Below are positions 8,569 to 13,704 of a DNA stretch of 14,270 bases, in pieces. The notes beneath the pieces were generated by a model that was not told the DNA's origin, did not search any database, and saw only the letters and a list, made by a program, of their open reading frames with translations. Both the position numbers and the translations under genes were made by a program. The stretch lies in assembly GCA_003552365.1 (NCBI GenBank), contig PUKR01000167.1:1-14270 (forward strand), read 5' to 3'. Within the stretch, counting starts at the first letter, position 1. Each line of letters starts with the position of its first letter. The stretch is from Syntrophomonadaceae bacterium. Its GTDB lineage: Bacteria > Bacillota > Dethiobacteria > DTU022.

Positions 8569-8817
8569 ATGGACTGGTTCAGACTGGTCAAACTTGAAAA
8601 TGTTAAACCTGGAGCTGTTTTCCCCGGTGGATGATAAGCTTTGCAAATAAAGGAAGGATTACTTCGAGTTATGTCGAATCATTACAGTCCAAAGCTATTA
8701 GTGTACCGGGGTTAATTGAAAAGTGGAACCATAGAAGGTTACCAGTGGTCTCCATTTGAGAAAATGAACGGGGGCCACCGCAATTGCCTCGTCTCTGTTA
8801 AGAGAGATGGGGTTTTT
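8569..8817 (+). ncRNA. Candidate structured RNA or attenuator leader upstream of dnaG
   Basis: A folded region ends in an intrinsic terminator just ahead of dnaG. The main helix pairs 8622-8643 with 8690-8711 in exact register: 18 of 22 positions pair (two blocks of seven Watson-Crick pairs flanking an irregular middle), with a TTCGA/TCGAA apical hairpin at 8663-8678. An outer helix can form from ATGGACTGGT (8569-8578) with ACCAG and TCCAT (8741-8755, five-base bulge), enclosing a large internal loop; a small hairpin at 8724-8744 competes with it. Bases 8766-8773 can pair with 8787-8793, which is also the 5' arm of the terminator, so the two are mutually exclusive. The outer fold is about 187 bases. 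Reasonable readings are a free small RNA (size and long-hairpin form recall 6S RNA) or a cis-acting attenuator for dnaG-rpoD. No known family can be assigned. Confidence 0.4.
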
Positions 8818-8820
8818 GTT
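8787..8820 (+). terminator. Intrinsic terminator just upstream of dnaG
   Basis: The stem is 8787-8796 with 8803-8812 (ten pairs, two of them G-T), loop GTTAAG, then TTTTTGTT from 8813. It lies 38 bases before the dnaG start and no good promoter is seen between the two, so dnaG-rpoD transcripts starting upstream would have to read through it. A terminator between rpsU and dnaG is known in the E. coli operon, so control of dnaG at this position has a precedent. Confidence 0.78.
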
Positions 8821-8857
8821 ATAAAAATAAATCTTTGTATGGGTGCAGGTGTTTGCT

Positions 8858-10705
8858 GTGAGCAGGCCAATACCGGAAAACATAATTGAAGAGATAAGGC
8901 AGCGCACTGACCTGGTAGAGGTGGTGAGCGAATACCTTAAACTTGAAAGAAGGGGAAAAAATATGGTAGGCCTCTGCCCTTTTCACAGTGAAAAAACCCC
9001 CTCTTTTACTGTCTCGCCTGAAAAACAGCTATATCACTGTTTTGGTTGCGGGGCTTCCGGGAATGCATTTAGTTTTATCATGCAAATGGACAACTTGAAT
9101 TTTCCGGAAGCTGCCCGTTTGCTTGCCGGCAGATGCGGGGTAAAAATACCTGAAACCAATCAAGTCGAACGGAAAAAAGAAGATTTTAAAGAAAATATAT
9201 ACCGTTTAAATAGGCTTGCAGCCCGTTATTACGCCTACTGCCTTAATAATACCGAACCGGGCAAGCAGGCGCTTGAGTATTTACATGATAGAGGAATTAA
9301 GCAGGAGACCATAGAAGAATTTATGGTGGGCTATGCGCCTTCTGACTGGCAAGGCTTTTTTAAATTTGCCCGGAAGAAAGGGGCTGGTCCGGACTTGATG
9401 ATCAAGGCCGGCCTGGTTTCGCCTGGCCGGGAAAAAGGTTACTACGACCGGTTTCGCGGCAGGATCATGTTTCCCATTTTTGATATCAGCGGTAAGGTTT
9501 CCGGTTTTGGAGGCAGGCTTTTATCAGAGAACGAAAAAAGCGGCCCCAAGTACCTTAATTCCCCGGAAACACCGGTATTTGATAAAAGTTCAATCCTTTA
9601 CGGTTTAAACCTGGCACGGGAAGCAATCCGGCGTGAAAAAAAAGCGATTGTAATGGAAGGCTATACAGATGTTATAACTGCCTACCAGGCCGGAATTAAG
9701 AATGTTGTTGCCTCTCTGGGCACGGCATTAACAAAAACCCAGGCCAGGCAGCTGCGTTTTCAGACAGATATGGTAATTACAGCCTATGACTCGGATATAG
9801 CCGGTGAAGCGGCGACGTGGAGAGGATTGGCTATACTGCAATCTACCGGTTGCCTCGTGCAGGTTGCCGATCTTCCGGAGGGCAGCGACCCGGACAGTTA
9901 CATCAAGGAAAATGGTGCCGGCGCTTTTATCGACTTGATCAATAATGCGACGCCCCTGATGGAATACCACCTGTTACAGATGAAAAAAAGATATGATCTC
10001 TCTACAGATAGGGGCAGGATGGAATATACGGATGAGTTAATCTCTATATTGCTTTCAGAGATTAATCACGTGGAGCAAAATTACTATCTAAAAAAAGCAG
10101 CGGAAGAACTGGGAGTTGATGAAGAAGCCCTGCGCAGTGAGCTTAAGAAGCGGCAAAGATGGAGTAATCATTATAAAAGTAATAAGCAAGGCAATGAACC
10201 TGCCGGGGGAGGAGAGCAGTCGCAAAAAATTAATATTAACCCGGCTGAAAAAATATTAATATCTTTAATGCTACAAAGCAAGGAAATTGCTGAACAAGGT
10301 CGAACTATTCTAAAACTGGATTATTTGTCAGACTCGCGGGTAAAAGAATTGGTAGAATCAATTTGGAAGCATACCGAAAATAACGATACAGCAGCAGCCG
10401 ATAAGCTTTTAAACCAGTTTGAAGACCCACAAATTAATAATTTAATCGGCGAGGCAGTAACCGATCCTTCTTTGCAGGATTTACCGCCTCACACCGCGAA
10501 ACGTATGGCAGAAGATTGTATAAACAAGCTTTATAAAGTTTGGGCTAAAAAGCAGCAAAGAGAGCTGCAAAAAAAGCTGAAAGAACTGGAAAAACAAGGA
10601 GCAGATGAGCAGATAGAAGAGTTGTTGCGAAAACACCAGGATCTTTTAAGGATCAAAGATGACAGCCCTTACCGCTCAGGAAAAGGAGGGGATATCGATG
10701 GCTAA
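8858..10705 (+). CDS. dnaG: DNA primase
   Basis: Synthesises RNA primers at the replication fork together with the DnaB helicase. 615 residues from the GTG at 8858. This start is preferred to in-frame GTGs at 8843 and 8849 because AGGTG at 8847-8851 lies six bases upstream and the protein then begins VSRPIPENIIEEIRQRTDLV, close to the usual DnaG start. The CHC2 zinc finger is complete (Cys40, His43, Cys61, Cys64), with SEKTPSFTVSPEKQ between the pairs. The catalytic TOPRIM domain shows VMEGYTDVITAYQAGI with Glu267 and YDSDIAGEAA with Asp311 and Asp313. The C-terminal part, from about residue 430, is charged and helical, as expected for the helicase-binding domain. The stop overlaps the rpoD start by eight bases, so the two are coupled. 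Confidence 0.97.
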   Translation: MSRPIPENIIEEIRQRTDLVEVVSEYLKLERRGKNMVGLCPFHSEKTPSFTVSPEKQLYHCFGCGASGNAFSFIMQMDNLNFPEAARLLAGRCGVKIPETNQVERKKEDFKENIYRLNRLAARYYAYCLNNTEPGKQALEYLHDRGIKQETIEEFMVGYAPSDWQGFFKFARKKGAGPDLMIKAGLVSPGREKGYYDRFRGRIMFPIFDISGKVSGFGGRLLSENEKSGPKYLNSPETPVFDKSSILYGLNLAREAIRREKKAIVMEGYTDVITAYQAGIKNVVASLGTALTKTQARQLRFQTDMVITAYDSDIAGEAATWRGLAILQSTGCLVQVADLPEGSDPDSYIKENGAGAFIDLINNATPLMEYHLLQMKKRYDLSTDRGRMEYTDELISILLSEINHVEQNYYLKKAAEELGVDEEALRSELKKRQRWSNHYKSNKQGNEPAGGGEQSQKININPAEKILISLMLQSKEIAEQGRTILKLDYLSDSRVKELVESIWKHTENNDTAAADKLLNQFEDPQINNLIGEAVTDPSLQDLPPHTAKRMAEDCINKLYKVWAKKQQRELQKKLKELEKQGADEQIEELLRKHQDLLRIKDDSPYRSGKGGDIDG

Positions 10706-11807
10706 GGATTTGGAAAAAACTATTTCCCTGGAAGATGCTCAACAGGAGCTAATTGAAAAGGGCAAAAATAAGGGTTCAATAAGTTATAAAGAAATTATTG
10801 AAACCCTTCAACCATATGAACTATCCGTAGATGCTCTGGATAACTTTTACGACAGGCTTGCCCAGCAGGGGATAGATATAACTGATGATACAACTGCTGA
10901 TGTAAAAGATTCGTCTAAGGGTGAAGAGGACGAAGTTAAAGAAGGTGACAGCGAATTACTGTCAGTGCCGGAAGGGGTTACGGTTAATGACCCGGTCCGG
11001 ATGTACTTAAAAGAGATAGGCAAGATACCCCTGCTCACCTCACAGGAAGAAATCGAACTGGCAAAGAGAATCGAAGAAGGGGATGAAGAAGCTAAGCGCC
11101 GTCTGGCGGAAGCAAACCTGCGGCTGGTGGTTAGCATTGCCAAAAAATATGTCGGCCGCGGGATGCTCTTCCTGGACTTGATCCAGGAAGGGAACCTGGG
11201 TTTAATCAAGGCAGTGGAAAAGTTTGACTATCGAAAAGGCTATAAATTTAGCACATATGCAACCTGGTGGATCAGGCAGGCTATAACCAGGGCTATTGCC
11301 GATCAGGCCAGAACCATCAGAATTCCTGTTCATATGGTTGAAACGATCAATAAACTGATCCGGGTTTCGAGACAGCTTGTTCAGGACCTGGGCCGGGAAC
11401 CTTTACCTGAAGAAATTGCCCAGGAAATGAATATTAGTGAAGAACGGGTTAGGGAAATCTTGAAAATTGCCCAGGACCCTGTTTCCCTGGAAACTCCGAT
11501 TGGAGAAGAAGACGACAGTCATCTCGGTGATTTTATCGAGGATCACGAAGCTCAGGCCCCGGCCGACGCCGCGGCATTCGAACTGTTGAAAGAACAGCTG
11601 GAAGATGTGCTGGATACTCTTTCTGCCCGGGAGGAAAAGGTTCTGCGCCTGCGTTTTGGGCTGGATGATGGACGTTCACGCACCCTGGAGGAAGTTGGTC
11701 AGCACTTTGGTGTAACACGGGAGAGGATCCGTCAAATTGAAGCCAAGGCCCTGCGCAAGCTGCGTCACCCCATGCGGAGCAAGCGCCTGCGCGACTATCT
11801 CGAGTAA
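10698..11807 (+). CDS. rpoD: Primary RNA polymerase sigma factor (sigma-70/SigA)
   Basis: The housekeeping sigma factor that directs core RNA polymerase to -35/-10 promoters such as those seen around the tRNA genes here. 369 residues from the ATG at 10698, with GGAGGGG at 10685-10691 six bases upstream; a longer frame from 10659 has no support. Region 1.1 is short and acidic (DDTTADVKDSSKGEEDE); region 1.2 starts near residue 98 (DPVRMYLKEIGKIPLL); region 2 includes ANLRLVVSIAKKYVGRG, GNLGLIKAVEKFDY and TYATWWIRQAITRAI (from Thr186); region 3 begins RIPVHMVETINKL; region 4.2 contains the helix-turn-helix RTLEEVGQHFGVTRERIRQ (from residue 328). The short length without a long non-conserved insert is the Gram-positive SigA form. 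Translated together with dnaG. Confidence 0.98.
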   Translation: MAKDLEKTISLEDAQQELIEKGKNKGSISYKEIIETLQPYELSVDALDNFYDRLAQQGIDITDDTTADVKDSSKGEEDEVKEGDSELLSVPEGVTVNDPVRMYLKEIGKIPLLTSQEEIELAKRIEEGDEEAKRRLAEANLRLVVSIAKKYVGRGMLFLDLIQEGNLGLIKAVEKFDYRKGYKFSTYATWWIRQAITRAIADQARTIRIPVHMVETINKLIRVSRQLVQDLGREPLPEEIAQEMNISEERVREILKIAQDPVSLETPIGEEDDSHLGDFIEDHEAQAPADAAAFELLKEQLEDVLDTLSAREEKVLRLRFGLDDGRSRTLEEVGQHFGVTRERIRQIEAKALRKLRHPMRSKRLRDYLE

Positions 11808-11841
11808 ATTATGACCTTTGATAAAAAGTAAAAAGTAAGGC

Positions 11842-11870
11842 TTGACGAGATGGTTTCTACTCAGTATAAT
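11842..11870 (+). promoter_or_regulatory. Sigma-A promoter of tRNA-Asn
   Basis: TTGACG at 11842-11847 and TATAAT at 11865-11870 with the ideal 17-base spacer, only 19 bases upstream of the mature tRNA. Eleven of twelve consensus bases match. Confidence 0.88.
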
Positions 11871-11888
11871 ATTACTTGCCGATAAGGT

Positions 11889-11963
11889 TCCTCAGTAGCT
11901 CAACGGCAGAGCGACCGGCTGTTAACCGGTAGGTTGCAGGTTCGAATCCTGCCTGGGGAGCCA
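11889..11963 (+). tRNA. tRNA-Asn (GTT)
   Basis: Full cloverleaf: acceptor TCCTCAG/CTGGGGA (one T-G pair), D arm GCTC/GAGC, anticodon stem ACCGG/CCGGT with loop CTGTTAA (GTT at 11921-11923), T arm GCAGG-TTCGAAT-CCTGC, discriminator G, and CCA encoded at 11961-11963. It decodes AAC and AAU. A T-run at 11975-11980 follows, where the convergent minus-strand gene ends. Confidence 0.97.
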
Positions 11964-11978
11964 ATTTTATGTACTTTT

Positions 11979-12659
11979 TTAACCGGCTTGTTTATCTTTT
12001 CTCCATTCACAGCGGTTTCGTTTTGAGCAAAAATCACAGGGTACCATACTGGAATCCATATTTTTGCCCTGGGGAATTACAAAAGTGGCCGATTTCCTGG
12101 GGATTATCAGGCAGCTTTCTGTAAGCCTCAGGTTTATTTTATCGGCAGGTAAAAGAGAAAATACCTGCCTTTGCTGTTCGATAGGCCACCCTTCCTGACC
12201 GGGCTGGGCCCGCATTCCTAAATTTAATCCGAGTTCGCAGGCTTTTGCACTGATTATATCTTCAACAGCCTGTGATACTTTGCGGAGGGATGCAATTCCG
12301 GCGCCGTCCAGGGTTACCGCTTTTACCGGGTTTTCATTCATTAGCTGGTTAACCCTGTTCTCCAATTCCGGGCCGATAGTGTACATGGCAATATTCAAGG
12401 CTTCAGCTCCGGCCATGGCTTTTGCTACCAGGGGTCCTTCAAAATAACCTCCGTCAAAAGTAATTTTTTGGTGCTCAAAACCGTTTACCTCGGCCAGTGC
12501 ATGAAGAGCAGCCGGGTCTATCAGGGAATAAGTTTCTTCGATGATTCCGTTTGCATCACTGAAAAGGCGACTGGAAGCGCGTTCCGGATCTATTCCCTGT
12601 CCCTTCAGGACATCGTCTGCAGAGAGAGTGATCTTTAAATCTTTGATTAGCTGATACAT
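11979..12659 (-). CDS. Stand-alone MetH-activation-domain-like protein with C-terminal Cys motif
   Basis: A 226-residue protein resembling the vitamin B12-dependent methionine synthase activation (SAM-binding) domain but encoded as a separate gene. The family-like parts are AMYTIGPELENRVNQL (residues 91-106), LDGAGIASLRKVSQAVED (117-134), MRAQPGQEGWPIEQQRQVF (149-167, counterpart of the SAM-binding RxxPGY/GW region) and LRLTESCLIIPRKSATFVIP (177-196). The C-terminus adds CDFCSKRNRC with Cys208, Cys211 and Cys217, which suggests a bound metal or FeS centre. A role in reductive activation of a corrinoid protein or a MetH lacking its own activation domain is inferred. The ATG at 12659 is chosen because GGAGG lies at 12672-12668, eight bases upstream, and the conserved part begins there. 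It faces tRNA-Asn tail to tail, with 15 bases between, and has its own promoter. Confidence 0.8.
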   Translation of the reverse strand: MYQLIKDLKITLSADDVLKGQGIDPERASSRLFSDANGIIEETYSLIDPAALHALAEVNGFEHQKITFDGGYFEGPLVAKAMAGAEALNIAMYTIGPELENRVNQLMNENPVKAVTLDGAGIASLRKVSQAVEDIISAKACELGLNLGMRAQPGQEGWPIEQQRQVFSLLPADKINLRLTESCLIIPRKSATFVIPQGKNMDSSMVPCDFCSKRNRCEWRKDKQAG

Positions 12660-12696
12660 ATAATTAACCTCCAATATCGTAAGAAGATCATTTATT

Positions 12697-12725
12697 ATTT
12701 TAACCTTTCCTCTGATGCTTGACAA
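12697..12725 (-). promoter_or_regulatory. Promoter of the MetH-activation-like gene
   Basis: Read on the minus strand: TTGTCA (12725-12720) and TAAAAT (12702-12697) separated by 17 bases, about 40 bases before the start codon. Its -35 shares five bases with the -35 of the divergent tRNA promoter. Confidence 0.65.
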
Positions 12726-12748
12726 CAATCTAAAGGGTGTGTTAATCT
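12719..12748 (+). promoter_or_regulatory. Promoter of tRNA-CAT/tRNA-Glu
   Basis: A consensus TTGACA at 12719-12724, then 18 bases to TAATCT at 12743-12748, which is preceded by an extended -10 TG at 12740-12741. The weak -10 is offset by the perfect -35 and the TG. It overlaps the divergent promoter. Confidence 0.6.
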
Positions 12749-12785
12749 ATTACTGCTGTTAGAGAGATAAGGTTTTCACGAAGCG

Positions 12786-12861
12786 GGGCCCATAGCTCAG
12801 CTGGAAGAGCTACCGGCTCATAACCGGTTGGTCCCAGGTTCGAGTCCTGGTGGGCCCACCA
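12786..12861 (+). tRNA. tRNA with CAT anticodon (elongator Met or lysidine Ile2)
   Basis: Acceptor GGGCCCA/TGGGCCC, D arm GCTC/GAGC, anticodon stem ACCGG/CCGGT with loop CTCATAA (CAT at 12819-12821), T arm CCAGG-TTCGAGT-CCTGG, discriminator A, CCA encoded. It is not the initiator: position 1-72 is a G-C pair and the anticodon stem lacks the three G-C pairs of fMet. C4-G69 and C5-G68 are features linked to TilS recognition of tRNA-Ile2 in E. coli, so Ile2 (AUA-reading after lysidine modification) cannot be excluded. Confidence 0.95.
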
Positions 12862-12867
12862 TAACTT

Positions 12868-12943
12868 GGCCCCTTCGTCTAATCGGTTAGGACACCAGCC
12901 TTTCAAGCTGGCAACAGGGGTTCGAATCCCCTAGGGGTCACCA
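12868..12943 (+). tRNA. tRNA-Glu (TTC)
   Basis: Acceptor GGCCCCT/AGGGGTC (one G-T pair), D arm GTCT/GGAC, anticodon stem CCAGC/GCTGG with loop CTTTCAA (TTC at 12902-12904), T arm AGGGG-TTCGAAT-CCCCT, discriminator A, CCA encoded. It lies six bases after the CAT tRNA, so both come from one precursor. Also the substrate for tetrapyrrole synthesis in organisms using the C5 route. Confidence 0.97.
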
Positions 12944-12951
12944 CTCCCAAA

Positions 12952-12989
12952 TTTAGGCAGATAACCCGAGGTAAGGTTGTCTGCCTAAA
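12952..12989 (+). terminator. Hairpin after tRNA-Glu, possible terminator
   Basis: TTTAGGCAGA (12952-12961) pairs perfectly with TCTGCCTAAA (12980-12989), and AACC/GGTT (12963-12966/12975-12978) continues the stem inside. It begins nine bases after the tRNA CCA, where a terminator is expected, but no T-run follows, so factor-independent termination would be weak. Confidence 0.5.
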
Positions 12990-13024
12990 ATTATGCCTTT
13001 CAGGCCAGGTATAAGCATTTTCTT

Positions 13025-13063
13025 CCCGGGTTTTTTTATAAGCTCAGGATTAAAACACCCGGG
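13025..13063. repeat. Inverted repeat with T-rich loop
   Basis: CCCGGGT at 13025-13031 pairs with ACCCGGG at 13057-13063; a T-run (13032-13037) and AAAA (13052-13055) can extend the stem past a one-base bulge. TATTTTAAACTTTT follows. Possibly a second terminator for the tRNA-CAT/Glu transcript. Confidence 0.35.
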
Positions 13064-13132
13064 ACATATTTTAAACTTTTATCAATACATGTTTGGATAG
13101 ATAAAAATTTATGATTTAGTGTGTGTTTTTTC

Positions 13133-13161
13133 TTGACTTCCGCTAAAAAAACTATTAAAAT
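13133..13161 (+). promoter_or_regulatory. Sigma-A promoter of tRNA-Val
   Basis: TTGACT at 13133-13138 and TAAAAT at 13156-13161 with a 17-base spacer, 20 bases before the mature tRNA; ten of twelve consensus bases. Confidence 0.86.
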
Positions 13162-13181
13162 TAGGAAACACAAGGCAATAA

Positions 13182-13256
13182 GGGCGAATAGCTCAGCGGG
13201 AGAGCACCTGCCTTACAAGCAGGGGGTCGTAGGTTCAAAACCTACTTCGCCCACCA
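13182..13256 (+). tRNA. tRNA-Val (TAC)
   Basis: Acceptor GGGCGAA/TTCGCCC, D arm GCTC/GAGC, anticodon stem CCTGC/GCAGG with loop CTTACAA (TAC at 13214-13216), T arm GTAGG/CCTAC with loop TTCAAAA, discriminator A, CCA encoded. It is a single-gene unit between its own promoter and terminator. Confidence 0.97.
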
Positions 13257-13267
13257 CTAAAATCAGG

Positions 13268-13303
13268 GGTTTCTAAGGCGTTAGTACTTAGAAACCTTTT
13301 TTT
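13268..13303 (+). terminator. Rho-independent terminator of tRNA-Val
   Basis: Perfect 10-bp stem GGTTTCTAAG (13268-13277) with CTTAGAAACC (13287-13296), nine-base loop, and seven Ts at 13297-13303. It begins 11 bases after the tRNA. Confidence 0.95.
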
Positions 13304-13489
13304 GTGTGGGGTCGAGTAGATACAGGCCTCTCGGGTTTCCGGAACTGTTTAGGCCGGCCCTATCCGTGGCTGTTCCTTTCGTCTGGTAGTGCCTCAATTA
13401 GAACCTCAAGACTCGCTATGAGTCGGCTGGCTGGGCCTTACTCAGTGGGCTTCCCACCCGCTATATGGTGCACCATTAGCTTGGCGCAC
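13304..13489 (-). mobile_element. Probable truncated group II intron, 5' (domain I) fragment
   Basis: Read on the minus strand from 13489, the segment starts GTGCGCC, fitting the GUGYG 5' end of group II introns, and continues with helical elements of the sort found in bacterial domain I: a GGTGCACC palindrome, GCGGGTGGGAAGCCCAC, GACTCATAGCGAGTC and CCAGACGAAAGGAAC. It is distinctly richer in G and C than the flanks. No reverse transcriptase frame, domain V or 3' end is present; similarity stops at the tRNA-Val terminator, so about 186 bases of a dead element would remain. The assignment is from remembered family patterns, not an alignment. On the plus strand the same bases encode nothing convincing. 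Confidence 0.42.
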
Positions 13490-13528
13490 GGTCAGATCCC
13501 TTTAGGGAAAAATTGGAAGAGTATTAAT

Positions 13529-13557
13529 TTGACCAATAATATTACATTCGGTAAAAT
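13529..13557 (+). promoter_or_regulatory. Putative sigma-A promoter upstream of the HD-domain gene
   Basis: TTGACC at 13529-13534 and TAAAAT at 13552-13557, 17 bases apart. Transcription would start near 13564, giving a leader of about 140 bases before the ATG. Confidence 0.6.
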
Positions 13558-13652
13558 AAGGCTTAAGAACTAAAACCCTAAAATTAGGGGTTGTTTGCTG
13601 CTGAGTTTTGCACTTTAATGCAGGCGCAATCAGCCCGGGAGCTAAAGGTGAG

Positions 13653-13683
13653 TTGTTAAGGTACAGAGTTTGCAGAATATAAT
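13653..13683 (+). promoter_or_regulatory. Weak second promoter close to the HD-domain gene
   Basis: A perfect TATAAT at 13678-13683, but the best -35 (TTGTTA, 13653-13658) is 19 bases away. Transcription would begin only a few bases before the ribosome site. Confidence 0.33.
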
Positions 13684-13704
13684 TTGAGTAAAGCGAGGGA
13701 TACC

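Larger units (their letters stand above)
13490..13704. other. Gene-free leader ahead of the HD-domain gene
   Basis: Together with the intron-like segment this completes a 401-base stretch without a gene between the tRNA-Val terminator and 13705. It contains a good promoter (13529-13557), a small hairpin CCCTA/TAGGG at 13576-13589 followed by GTTGTTTG (a weak terminator at best), and a second foldback with GCTGA (13600-13604) pairing TCAGC (13630-13634) around TGCA/TGCA (13609-13622). A second promoter-like pair lies close to the gene. No riboswitch class was recognised. Confidence 0.5.

Noticed and set aside
8766..8817. Canonical T-box riboswitch
   Set aside because: The antiterminator shape fits, but the tRNA-acceptor-binding bulge reads GGCCACC rather than TGGNACC, no specifier loop was identified, and dnaG is not a known T-box target. 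Kept only as a possible relic.
8820..8825. TATAAA as a dnaG promoter -10
   Set aside because: There is no -35 at a usable distance; the bases are the AT-rich tail of the terminator.
8843..8857. Earlier GTG starts of DnaG (8843, 8849)
   Set aside because: The Shine-Dalgarno AGGTG overlaps or follows them, and the added residues are not DnaG-like.
12786..12861. Initiator tRNA-fMet
   Set aside because: It has a paired G1-C72 and an anticodon stem ACCGG/CCGGT, without the three consecutive G-C pairs of initiators.
13304..13573. 89-codon plus-strand frame starting at GTG 13304
   Set aside because: Low-complexity-free but unlike any protein recognised, no ribosome site (it begins right after a terminator T-run), and it runs across the intron-like block and a promoter.
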